A DNA stretch of 64,000 bases from Planctomycetota bacterium (GTDB lineage: Bacteria; Planctomycetota; Phycisphaerae; SM23-33), in NCBI GenBank assembly GCA_022705325.1, contig JAKJER010000016.1, positions 62,001 to 126,000 of the forward strand, read 5' to 3'. A program made the position numbers and the translations under genes. Below are positions 1 to 8,700 of the stretch, piece after piece; positions within the stretch are counted from its first letter, which is position 1, and each line of letters opens with the position of its first letter. The notes beneath the pieces were generated by a model. It was not told where the DNA came from. It saw only the letters and a program-made list of their open reading frames with translations, and made no database searches.

Positions 1-155
1 TTCCCGCGGCTATCCTCGTGCTCTAGGTACGTTACCCATGCATTCCTCGCCCTTTCGCCACTGTACTAGCCCCCGAAGGGACGTTCCCGTGCGACTTGCA
101 TGTCTTAGCCACGCCGCCAGCGTTCGATCTGAGCCAGGATCAAACTCTTCACTTG
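1..155 (-). rRNA. rrs: 16S ribosomal RNA, 5' end (partial)
   Basis: The reverse complement carries the universal bacterial 16S start (AGAGTTTGATCCTGGCTCAG at 129-148), followed by the conserved start of helix 3 and the ACATGCAAGTCG block. The gene runs off the left edge, so only about 150 bases of its 5' end are present. The exact mature 5' end is estimated a few bases upstream of 148. The text resembles planctomycete 16S, but the piece is too short for a firm placement. Confidence 0.97.
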
Positions 156-220
156 ATTATGGGTGATCCGCCCCCAGCAGCGGGGACGGCTCGAATTCAA
201 TGAAGCTTTGAACTCTGGTT

Positions 221-328
221 GGCCGGGTCTATTTGGGGGCGACCCGGCCGGCCCGACGAATCCCGGCTAGGAGATTCGTCGAGGGCTTAAACTCAAAATC
301 CTTTGCTGTCAGTCACGAGGATTTTGAG
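221..328 (-). other. Consecutive hairpins in the 16S leader RNA
   Basis: Three perfect inverted repeats follow each other: 9-bp arms at 221-229/241-249, 9-bp arms at 254-262/273-281, and 11-bp arms at 292-302/318-328. They lie in the transcribed leader close to 16S and are probably part of the processing and folding architecture of the precursor. The opposite strand of the main RNase III stem would be 3' of 16S, outside the window. Confidence 0.6.
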
Positions 329-435
329 CCGACCACCCTCGCAAGAGAGGCGGTCTGTTCTTATTTCCCCGCCCGGACCAGACGTGACATCCAGCCCGAT
401 CGGGTACACATCCTCGTGACGGCTACACTGTTCAC

Positions 436-447
436 TTGTCAAAGAGC
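436..447 (-). promoter_or_regulatory. boxA-type antitermination site in rRNA leader
   Basis: The minus strand reads GCTCTTTGACAA, matching the boxA element of bacterial rRNA leaders, where NusB/NusE (S10) load to form an antitermination complex. It lies between the promoter and 16S, about 290 nt before the mature 5' end, as expected. No clear boxB hairpin was identified beside it. Confidence 0.75.
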
Positions 448-732
448 TTGTTTGCTGCTTCCAGGCCTTGCAGTGCCTCATCGCTCCGCAAGTGCCGAGA
501 CCCACAACTTTACTTCCCGCTCGCTTCCTCGTCAAGAAGAAAGTTGCTCGTTTCCATTATTTTTGTTTCCGGCTTTCAGCGAGGCTGTGCTACCGGCTCG
601 CCAAGCCGCTCACAGAGAACTTGAATCCGCCTCATCGCGGATTCCCCAACGTACTGTCGGCAAGACCGACGAAACCAGCCTACCGACGTAGGCGTGTTGT
701 ACTACGCAGGGCCAATCCCTATGCTCACGGGA

Positions 733-761
733 AGTATATCCAGCCGCCCAAATCGCGTCAA
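733..761 (-). promoter_or_regulatory. rRNA operon promoter
   Basis: On the minus strand TTGACG (756-761) and TATACT (733-738) are separated by exactly 17 bp, close to the sigma-70 consensus. Directly upstream lie two A-tracts (T-runs on the plus strand at 775-780 and 786-790), placed where an UP element would contact the RNA polymerase alpha subunits. Position, orientation and strength fit the main promoter of the 16S gene, giving a leader of roughly 570 nt. Confidence 0.8.
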
Positions 762-1049
762 GAGCCCTCGGTCCTTTTTTGCAGATTTTTCCGTCGGCTC
801 CGCCGAGATCAGCTCACGTGTCCTTCTTGACAGCCAGTTGCAGCGTGACAGGTGTCAGGCCTGGCTACCCCGTCGGCCTGGATCCCTTCTCTCCGTGGCT
901 GCCTCATCGCCGCCTTTCCCCAAACCCCTCCCGTGCGGCTGACGGAGGCGGGAGCCTCGGGGATGTCCCAGCCTGCAGACATGGACCGGTAGGCCATAAG
1001 ATACTGGGAAAGTGTATGTTGTAGACAAGTGTCGCCTTTCGGCAACACG

Positions 1050-1084
1050 CAGAAAGAAAGCCCACGCGGGACACGCGTGGGCTT
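1050..1084 (-). terminator. Intrinsic terminator of the TPR-like membrane protein gene
   Basis: A perfect 11-bp stem (1058-1068 with 1074-1084) with a five-base loop lies 35 bases past the stop codon at 1119. On the minus strand it is followed by a T-rich stretch (CTTTCTTTCTG). This is a classical rho-independent terminator, and it separates the gene from the rRNA promoter region. Confidence 0.85.
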
Positions 1085-1118
1085 GGATGCGCCTTCTTTC
1101 GCCTTGGCTTCTTGGGGG

Positions 1119-2165
1119 CTATGCGTCCTCGGCCGGCGGGGGGGAGGGCTGCTGGTTGGCCGCCTCGGCCCGGCTGCGGAGGAGTTCCATCTTCTCCCGC
1201 ACTTCCTGAGACATCCGGGAGTTGGGAAACTCGCGGATGATGTCCTCGCCGGCGGCGATGGCCTCTTCCCATTGCTGGTCGGTCACGCGGATGGCGAACT
1301 GGACGCCGAGCTGATGGAGGCGGGCCTTGAACACGCCGCGGGCGGACTCTTCCAGGGCGGCGGCCTCCTGCGGGGTCAGATACAGATCCAGCTCGCGGAG
1401 CATGGAGATGGAGCGGTCGACGTCGTTCTTGCGGACGGCTTCGGCGTAGGCCTGAAGGAGGCTTCGCTTGTGGTCGGCCCGGGCCGACTCGATCCGTTCG
1501 GGCAGGGCGGCGACCTTGGGGTTCTTGGGGAACAGGCGGATGATGCGATGACTCTCGCGGGAGGCCCGCTCCCAGTCATGTCGGTCGATGTACTGCTGGA
1601 TGCGCCCGATGGCGGCATCGATCTTCTCTTCCAGCGTGGCCTTCTGCGAGTCGGTCATCATCTGGCGGAGGCGGCTGGCCTCGTCGGCGTAGCCGAATTT
1701 CTTCTCCACGCCCTCGATGAGGCTTTCGGCGCTGTCGTAGTCCTGGCGCATCAGGTCGGCGTGGAACGCCTCGCGGACGGCCTCGATCTCCCGGTCCCGG
1801 TAAATCAGGCTCTTGCCCTGGTCGCTGAGGCTGGAGATGTCCACCAGTTTCTTAAGCGACTCGGCCTGGTCGTAGGCCAGGGTCTCCAGTCGGCTGAGCC
1901 GACGGGCGGTCGAGCTGGCGGCGTCCTCGGTGGCCGTCAGCAACTTGATTGCGCCGTACGAGACGATGGCTGCGCCGGCGGATACCAGCAGGCCCAGCAG
2001 GGTGAGCAATCCGGCAACGAGCGTAAACGGCCCGTGTTCGATGGACAGCACCACCGTGGCGATCACCGTCGCCACCACGCCCAGCGCCAGCAAAGCCAGG
2101 AAGACCAGCAGGGTAGCGCGGGCCAGTTTGATGATCCAGTCGTACGGGCCAGACTTGGTAGTCAT
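1119..2165 (-). CDS. Membrane-anchored TPR-like protein of unknown function
   Basis: This 348-residue protein has two hydrophobic segments near the N terminus (about residues 12-42 and 45-72). A helical, charged segment follows (about 78-130), then a region of repeated 35-40 residue helical hairpins resembling TPR or YfgM-like units, for example around DWERASRESHRIIRLFPKNP and QWEEAIAAGEDIIREFPNS. The tail is proline-rich and low complexity. The fold suggests a membrane scaffold that binds partners with its soluble domain; no catalytic motif is visible and no precise family is recognised. The ATG at 2163-2165 has a GGGAG ribosome site seven bases upstream, and a strong terminator follows the gene. 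It stands alone between the rRNA promoter and a divergent glycosidase gene. Confidence 0.8.
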   Translation of the reverse strand: MTTKSGPYDWIIKLARATLLVFLALLALGVVATVIATVVLSIEHGPFTLVAGLLTLLGLLVSAGAAIVSYGAIKLLTATEDAASSTARRLSRLETLAYDQAESLKKLVDISSLSDQGKSLIYRDREIEAVREAFHADLMRQDYDSAESLIEGVEKKFGYADEASRLRQMMTDSQKATLEEKIDAAIGRIQQYIDRHDWERASRESHRIIRLFPKNPKVAALPERIESARADHKRSLLQAYAEAVRKNDVDRSISMLRELDLYLTPQEAAALEESARGVFKARLHQLGVQFAIRVTDQQWEEAIAAGEDIIREFPNSRMSQEVREKMELLRSRAEAANQQPSPPPAEDA

Positions 2166-2417
2166 TCAGATCTCCCAGTTTGCCGAGGCCGTCGCCATCG
2201 CCTTCCAGGGCCCTGCAGGCGCCGACGTCTCTCTATCTGAATGTAGCGCCAAGCGATGGGGAAATCAAGGACATTCAGGGGGCGGGGGCGGGCGCAAGGC
2301 CATTTGCGGCCTCTTGGCGGGGGGATATGGCGTCATTGCGGCACCAGCGTGATACCCGCATGCGCGAATCCGGGTCCGGGATGGGCAGGCGGCTCTCTTG
2401 CCGCTATAGTGAAGCCC

Positions 2418-4043
2418 ATGAGATCCACAGCTATCGCGTTCATTGCCCTTGCCGCCGTGTCCGTCCCGCCGGCGGCCTGGGCCCAGCAGACGCCTCATCT
2501 GCGCAAGAAGGGGACGGCTACGCAGTTGGTGGTGGACGGCAAGGCGATGGTGCTGCTGGCGGGCGAGTTGCATAATTCCAGCGCGTCCGGGGCCGAGTAC
2601 ATGGCCAAGGCCTGGCCGCGGCTCCAGGCGCTGAACCTCAACGCCGTGCTGGCCCCGGTCTCGTGGGAACTGGTCGAGCCGGAGGAGGGCAAGTTCGACT
2701 TCTCCAGCGTGGACATGCTGATCGAACAGGCCCGCGAGCACGAGATGAAGCTGGGGCTCCTGTGGTTCGGCAGCTGGAAGAACGGCGTCTCCAGCTACTG
2801 TCCCGCCTGGGTCAAGCGCGACACCCGGCGGTTCCCCAGGGCGCTGGGCTCATCCAATCGCAACACCAAGGACGTCCTCACGCCGCTGAGCGACAGCAAC
2901 CTCCAGGCCGACGCCAAAGCCTTCGCGTCGCTCATGCGCCATCTCCGCCAGGTCGACGGCAAGCAGCACACCGTCGTTCTGGTACAGGTGGAGAACGAGG
3001 TGGGCATCAAGCCCGAGCTGCGCGACCTCTCGGAACTGGGCGACCGAATGTTCGCCGCCGACGTGCCCGCCGAGCTGACGAGCTACCTGGCCGCTCGCAA
3101 GGACGCGCTCGTCCCTGAACTCAAGGCCCACTGGCAGAAGGCCGGCTCCAGGACAGCCGGCACGTGGCAGGAGGTCTTCGGACCCGGTCCGCAGGCCGAC
3201 GAGATCTTCTCGGCCTGGCACTACGCGAGGTACATCCATCAGGTCGCCCGGGCGGGCAAGGCGGAGTACTCCTTGCCCATGTACGCCAACGCGTGGCTGC
3301 GGGGCGACGGCAAGTGGGGCACCTACCCCTCGGGCGGACCGCTGGCCCACGTCATGGACGTCTGGCGGGCGGCGGGGACGGACATCGACTTCCTTGCGCC
3401 CGACATCTATCTGAGCGACTTCAAGGGCATCTGCGAGGAGTACACGCAGCAAGGCAACCCGCTGATGATCCCCGAGGCCAGCGCGGACGAGCAGGCCGCG
3501 GCGCGGGCGTTCTGGGCGGTGGCCGAGCATGACGCCATCTGCTTTGCCCCGTTCGGGATCGACCGCATGGCGGGGGACCACCCGCTGGGCGACGCCTACG
3601 CCGTGCTGGGCCAGCTCCTGCCTCTGATCACCGCCGCACACGGCTCGGACCGCATGGTCGGCATCTACCAGCAGGATCGCAGCCAGGAGCAGCCGTCCAA
3701 GCCGATCATGGTCGGCTCCTGGCGGGCGAACATTCGTTACGCCAAGCGAGGCCCGCTGCCCGCGTACGGGCTGATCATCCAGAGCGACCAGGAGGAGTTC
3801 ATCGTCGCGGGCAACGGCTTTGACGTGAACTTCAGCCCCACCGCGAAGGGGCCCCGCAACTGCGGCATCCTGAGCGTGGAGCTGGGGCGTTTCGAGCAGG
3901 GCAAGTGGGTGTGCCAGATGCGGCTCAACGGCGATGAAACCGGGGCCAACTATCGCGCCCGCCTGCCTGTCAATCCCGCCAATCCCCACTACGAGCCCAA
4001 CCGGCCAAAGATCCTCAAGGTCCGCGTGTACCGCTACGACTAG
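2418..4043 (+). CDS. Secreted GH35-like beta-galactosidase (DUF5597 type)
   Basis: The predicted 541-residue exported glycoside hydrolase has a signal peptide (about residues 1-22, ending AWA). The TIM barrel begins with LLAGELHNSSAS and WPRLQALNLNAVLAPVSWE, text typical of GH35 and the related DUF5597 proteins. In clan GH-A the acid/base residue follows an asparagine: here E194 in VENEVG. E353 in IPEAS is the likely nucleophile. The C-terminal part would be the beta-sandwich seen in DUF5597 proteins. An in-frame extension upstream to 2256 lacks a signal peptide, so I chose the ATG at 2418, although its ribosome site is weak. The next gene starts 30 bases after the stop, suggesting an operon. 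The substrate is probably a galactoside- or xyloside-containing glycan, not determined here. Confidence 0.85.
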   Translation: MRSTAIAFIALAAVSVPPAAWAQQTPHLRKKGTATQLVVDGKAMVLLAGELHNSSASGAEYMAKAWPRLQALNLNAVLAPVSWELVEPEEGKFDFSSVDMLIEQAREHEMKLGLLWFGSWKNGVSSYCPAWVKRDTRRFPRALGSSNRNTKDVLTPLSDSNLQADAKAFASLMRHLRQVDGKQHTVVLVQVENEVGIKPELRDLSELGDRMFAADVPAELTSYLAARKDALVPELKAHWQKAGSRTAGTWQEVFGPGPQADEIFSAWHYARYIHQVARAGKAEYSLPMYANAWLRGDGKWGTYPSGGPLAHVMDVWRAAGTDIDFLAPDIYLSDFKGICEEYTQQGNPLMIPEASADEQAAARAFWAVAEHDAICFAPFGIDRMAGDHPLGDAYAVLGQLLPLITAAHGSDRMVGIYQQDRSQEQPSKPIMVGSWRANIRYAKRGPLPAYGLIIQSDQEEFIVAGNGFDVNFSPTAKGPRNCGILSVELGRFEQGKWVCQMRLNGDETGANYRARLPVNPANPHYEPNRPKILKVRVYRYD

Positions 4044-4073
4044 GAATGAACACCCTTTAACGAGGTCGTCACC

Positions 4074-5573
4074 ATGAGAGTCCTTCCCCTCATCGTTCTG
4101 GCAGTCTTCAGCAACGGCATCTGCGCCGGCGGCGACCTGCCCCGGTGCAGCCCGGAACAGCAGGGCGTCTCCTCCGCAGGCGTCCAGGCCTTCATTGAGG
4201 CAGCCGACAAGAACATCGACTCGCTGCACAGCTTCATGCTGCTGCGCCACGGGCACGTCCTGGCCGAGGGCTGGTGGGCGCCGTACGACGCGCAGTCGCG
4301 GCACTCGCTGTATTCGCTGAGCAAGAGCTTCACGTCCACGGCCGTCGGCCTGGCCGTCGCGGAAGGCAAGCTCAGCGTGGATGATCAAGTGCTGAAGTTC
4401 TTCCCGCAGGACGCCCCGGCCCAGCCGAGCGCCAACCTGAAGTCGATGCGGGTGAGCGACCTGCTGCGGATGTCGACCGGGCACCAGAGCGAGCCCGCGC
4501 GGACCGTGGCAGAGCCGTGGGTCAAAACGTTCCTGGCCCACCCGGTGCCCTTCAAGCCGGGCACGCACTTCCTCTACAACACCTCGGGCACGTACATGCT
4601 GTCGGCGATCGTCCAGAAGGCGACCGGCCAGACCGTGCTGGAGTACCTCCAGCCGCGCCTGTTCAAGCCGCTGGGCATCGACAACCCGACGTGGGAGACC
4701 AGCCCGCAGGGCATCTCGGCCGGCGGGTTCGGCCTGAGCGTCCGCACGGAAGACATCGCCTGCTTCGGGCAGCTCTTCCTGCAAAAGGGCCGGTGGCAGG
4801 GCAAGCAGCTCCTGCCGCAGGCCTGGGTAGAGGCCGCCACCGCCCGCCAGACCTCCAACGGCAGCGACCCCAACAGCGACTGGTCGCAGGGGTACGGCTA
4901 CCAGTTCTGGCGATGCCGCCACGGCGCCTACCGCGGCGATGGGGCGTTCGGCCAGTACTGCGTCGTCCTGCCGGACCAGGACGCCGTCATCGCCATCACC
5001 AGCGGCCTGGGGAACATGCAGGCCGTGCTGAACCTGGTATGGGACAAGCTCTTGCCCGCCTTCAGGCCCTCGCCCCTGCCGCCCGATGACGCCGCCTGCA
5101 ACAAGCTCCGCCAGACGCTCAAGGGCTTGACGATCCGCACGCAGGAAGGGGCTGCATCGCCCGCGAAGGCGCCGGCGAAGAAGTACGTCCTGCCCGACAA
5201 CGTGCGGAAGATCGAAGCGGTCTCGCTGGACAGCGGCGCCGGCGACACCAAGGACATCGCCGCGACGCTCATCGCGACGATCGGCGGGGCGGACTATCGC
5301 ATCGCCTGCGGGCGCGGCAAGTGGATCAAGCAGCGCATCGGCAGGGCGCGCGCGTGGCCCAGCCCCAGCGATACGGTGATCGAGCAGCCCGTGGCTGCCT
5401 GCGGCGCGTGGAGCGACGACGCCACCTTCACCGCGAAGCTCTGCTTCTACGAGACGCCGTACATCGTCACCGTGCGTCTGAAGTTCTCCGGCGACGAGGT
5501 CGCATGCTCCATCAGCCAGAACGTCGGCTTCGGCGGGACCAAACCGTTGGAACTGGTCGGCAAAACGCAGTGA
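4074..5573 (+). CDS. Exported serine hydrolase, class C beta-lactamase family
   Basis: The 499-residue protein has a signal peptide (about 1-19) and a beta-lactamase/transpeptidase-like fold. The nucleophile motif SxxK is S81-L-S-K84 in YSLSKSFTS. The second motif is in FLYNTSGTYML (Y168), and a glycine-rich HxG-like element, GAFGQY, precedes the last core strand. Family members are esterases, D-aminopeptidases or peptidases; the substrate cannot be read from sequence. About 150 residues after the core form an extra C-terminal domain with no recognised family. The gene starts 30 bases after the preceding glycosidase and is probably co-transcribed, suggesting a role such as ester removal from the same substrate, which is inference. 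Confidence 0.88.
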   Translation: MRVLPLIVLAVFSNGICAGGDLPRCSPEQQGVSSAGVQAFIEAADKNIDSLHSFMLLRHGHVLAEGWWAPYDAQSRHSLYSLSKSFTSTAVGLAVAEGKLSVDDQVLKFFPQDAPAQPSANLKSMRVSDLLRMSTGHQSEPARTVAEPWVKTFLAHPVPFKPGTHFLYNTSGTYMLSAIVQKATGQTVLEYLQPRLFKPLGIDNPTWETSPQGISAGGFGLSVRTEDIACFGQLFLQKGRWQGKQLLPQAWVEAATARQTSNGSDPNSDWSQGYGYQFWRCRHGAYRGDGAFGQYCVVLPDQDAVIAITSGLGNMQAVLNLVWDKLLPAFRPSPLPPDDAACNKLRQTLKGLTIRTQEGAASPAKAPAKKYVLPDNVRKIEAVSLDSGAGDTKDIAATLIATIGGADYRIACGRGKWIKQRIGRARAWPSPSDTVIEQPVAACGAWSDDATFTAKLCFYETPYIVTVRLKFSGDEVACSISQNVGFGGTKPLELVGKTQ

Positions 5574-5663
5574 AACCGATCATGCCGGGGACAGTCCGTG
5601 TCCCGAGAAATGACGTGATGTCGCCAGGATCCGAGTATCCGGGAGTTCGTCCGTAGTGGCGCC

Positions 5664-5682
5664 TGCCTGCCTCAGGCAGGCA
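5664..5682. repeat. GCCTGCC palindrome at a convergent gene junction
   Basis: Nine-base arms (5664-5672 and 5674-5682) flank a single base, built from the CCTGCC unit. It lies between two converging genes and could help end transcription from both sides. A related palindrome, GCCTGCC-GGCAGGC, lies at 63335-63348, so it appears to be a dispersed intergenic repeat. Confidence 0.6.
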
Positions 5683-5768
5683 GCAAAATCACAGACGCAA
5701 ACCCCTTGGGACGGGCGTCGCACCCGGTACAGGCTGCGCGCCACTGGCTCCCGGCTCCCGGCTACGGA

Positions 5769-8700
5769 CTACGAATCCAGGCCCATCCCGTACTGCTCCA
5801 TGAGCTTGTTGATTTCCGCGAAGGCCTGGTCCTCGCTTCGCCCCATCGCGATCAGGAGCCTGCCGTAGTCTTCGAGGGCCCGCCGCAATCGGGGATGCTC
5901 ATTCCCCGTGGCGGCAGTGGACTTGGTGAATATCTCGACCACTCGGCGAATGAGTGGTTCCGCCTCCGTCAGACGGTTGGCGCCCTTGAGCATGTAGCCT
6001 AGCCAGCCCAGGCAGGCCGCCACTAGAGGATGGTCCTTTCCATGGCTCGCCTCGCTGATCTCCAGCGCCCTTCGCATCATCAGTTCGGCGTCGGCCGCCC
6101 GGTTGGTGGCATGGAGCAAACCCGCCAGGTTGTGGAGGGCAACCGCAACGTCCGGATGATCGCGTCCAAAACTCTTTTCGTAGATTGCGACCACTCGGCG
6201 CATAAGAGGTTCAGCCTCGCCCAGACGACCAGTTGCCTGGAGCACCTGCGCCAGGTTGTTGAGGATCGTCGCAACGTCCACATGGTCCGGACCGAGGCTC
6301 TTCTCAACTGTATCCTGTGCCCGGCGGTAAAACGATTCGGCCTCCTTCAAGCGATTCGTTGCTTGGAACAACCGCCCCAGGTTGTTAAGGTCCCTGGCCA
6401 CGGTGGGATGGTCGCCCCCGTAGCTCCTTTCGTCTATCTCCAGCGTCCGGCGCATCAGCGGTTCAGCCTCCGCCCACCGTTCGCAGTCACACAGAAGGAA
6501 CGTCAGGTTGTTGATGTCCCTGGCCACCTTCGGGTGGTCGCACCCGTAGCTCCTCTCGTCCATTTCCAGCGCCCGGCGCATGAGCGGTTCAGCCTCCGCC
6601 CACCGGTTGGTCGCCCGGAGCATCTCCGCCAGGCAGGTAAGGTCGGTGGCCACTTCGGGATGGTCGCCCCCATAGTTCTTCTCGTCGATCTCCAGCGCCC
6701 GGCGGAACAACGGTTCGGCCTCCCCGAACCGGTTCGTGGACCGCAGCAGTCCTGCCAGATTTGCCAGGACTGTGGCCACGGCGGGATGGTCTCGCCCGTG
6801 CCTCTTCTCGTTGATCTCCAGCGCCCGGCGGTAGAGCGGTTCGGCCTCGGTGAACCGGCTGGTCGCCTGGAGCAACTGCGCCAGATTGCTGAGGACCCTG
6901 GATACGTTGGGATGGTCCGGGCCGCGGATCTCCTCCTCCATCTCCATCGCTCGGCGGAAGAACGCTTCAGCCTCCTTCAACCGGTTGGTTTCCCGGAGCA
7001 AGCCCGCCAGGTTGTTGAGGTCCCTGGCCACGCTGGGATGTCTGGGCCCTCGGCATTTCTCGTCTGTCTCCAGTACCCGGCGCATGAGCGGTTCGGCCTC
7101 CTGCAACCGATTGGTCGTCCGCAGTAATTCCGCCAGGTTGCCGACGACGACCGCGACGTCAGGATGATCGGGCGGGAGGCTCTTCCTGCACATCTCCATC
7201 GCCCGACGGTAGAGGGATTCTGCCGAAGCGTACAGGGCGGCGCCCTTCAGGAAGTGCCCCAAATTACCGGCGGCAAGACCCGCCTGAGTGTCCTGCCGTC
7301 GGGGCGCAGCCGACCAGGAATCGAAGGAGGCCAGATACGCCTCTCCCATCGTCCGCTCCTCTTTCAGCCACACCCAGTATCGCATCAACTCCTCTCGATC
7401 GCGCTCATGGACGAGGAGGAAGCGGTCGATGTCCAGCAGGCAACTCCGCAGGCGATCGCGCTGCCCTGCCTCCCGCAAAAGCCACGGCAGCTCGTCGCAG
7501 GTGCGGGCGGTGATCGGCTCGGCCTCGAAGAAGTCGGCCAGTTGGATCCGCAAGTCATCCTGGCGGTCCTGGTCGCCGACGAAGGCGGCCTCCACGGCGG
7601 CGCGGAGGAAGTCGTGGGCGAAGTTGAGAATCCCGCCCCGGTCCACCAGGGATTCCTCCAGCGCAGCCCGCAGCGGGTTCCAGATCGCTGCAGGGAGCTG
7701 CGCCTCGTCCGCCGGCTTGAGCAGGCAGAGCAGTTCGGTCTCGCTCAATCCCCGCCGGGCGGCCCAGATCAGGCCGAGCGCCTCGCTCACCAGACCCGGG
7801 CGGTCGCGCTCGTAGTCGCGCCGGTACCGCTCGAGCACCAACCGCAGCAGCGTCGGGATGTCCGCGGCCACGAGGTACTCGTCCAGACGCTCATCCAACC
7901 GCTCATGCGTTCCCGTCACGCGAAGCTCGTCCAGCAGGATCTTCAGGTACAACGGGTTCGCCGCCGCAGCCGCCGCCGCCAGACGCTCCACCCGAGGCGG
8001 GTCGAGCTTCTTTGCATACCGGGACAGGTACTCGGCGATCATCCGCCGCCGCTCGTCGGGCGTGAGCGATTGGACGCTTAGCTCCGCCCACCCGCGTTGC
8101 TGCGCAGCCTTGAGGACATCCCCCGGCAGCGTGGAGGCGATCAACCGCAGCGGGCCGGTGAACGGATGCTCCGGCAGCCACCCCAGCAGCCGCGCGTGGT
8201 CGTGGTCTTCCAACTGGTTCAGGGCGTCCAACATGATGATGCACCGCACGCCCTTCCGCTGGGCATAGATGCGGGCCTTGGCCAGCCACAGCGGGAAGGT
8301 CTTGAGGATGTCCTCGTGCGTGCGGGGCAGTTCATCCTCGTCGCCGGTCCATCCCTTGATTTCCGCGGCAAGCCGCCCCATCAGACGCCAATGATCCGCG
8401 CTGTCCGCCGTGCCCCCGATGTAGTGCTGAAAGATGAAGTCTGTCGGGTGGTCAGCACGCCACCGGTCGATCCAGTTGGCCAGCAGCGCCGACTTCCCGC
8501 CGCCGGACTCACCTGCCAACAGGAGCGGGCCGCCCCCGCCGGCTGCCTGACGGTCCAGCGCGTCGAAGTACTCGGGCCGGCCGATGTAGGTGCGGCGGCG
8601 GGATTCGGCGAACGCTTCGTGGTCGCGGGCCTCGCGGGCCAGCGGGTCCGGGATACCCTTGACGGGGAACTGGGCGTCGATGGCGGCGCGGAGGTCTTCG

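Larger units (their letters stand above)
156..1049 (-). other. rRNA operon leader and upstream region, no protein gene
   Basis: About 900 bases upstream of 16S hold no convincing gene. On the minus strand they contain a near-consensus promoter (733-761), an rRNA-type boxA (436-447) and several perfect hairpins (221-328 and 623-644). A second promoter-like text with TTGTCT and TATCTT lies near 1000-1030, but its spacer of about 19 bp is too long to rely on. Short open frames here have no family resemblance and overlap the structured leader, so they are not annotated. Confidence 0.75.

Noticed and set aside
233..830. Several 60-150 codon open frames on both strands in the rRNA leader
   Set aside because: They overlap the boxA, hairpins and promoter, have no ribosome site and encode low-complexity, Ser/Pro/Arg-rich text.
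2850..4922. 690-codon minus-strand open frame
   Set aside because: It runs antisense to the glycosidase and serine-hydrolase genes, which have signal peptides and catalytic motifs; long antisense frames are expected in GC-rich genes.
5880..7230. CRISPR array
   Set aside because: The regular 126-bp units encode TPRs in frame; there is no constant repeat with unique spacers of CRISPR length.
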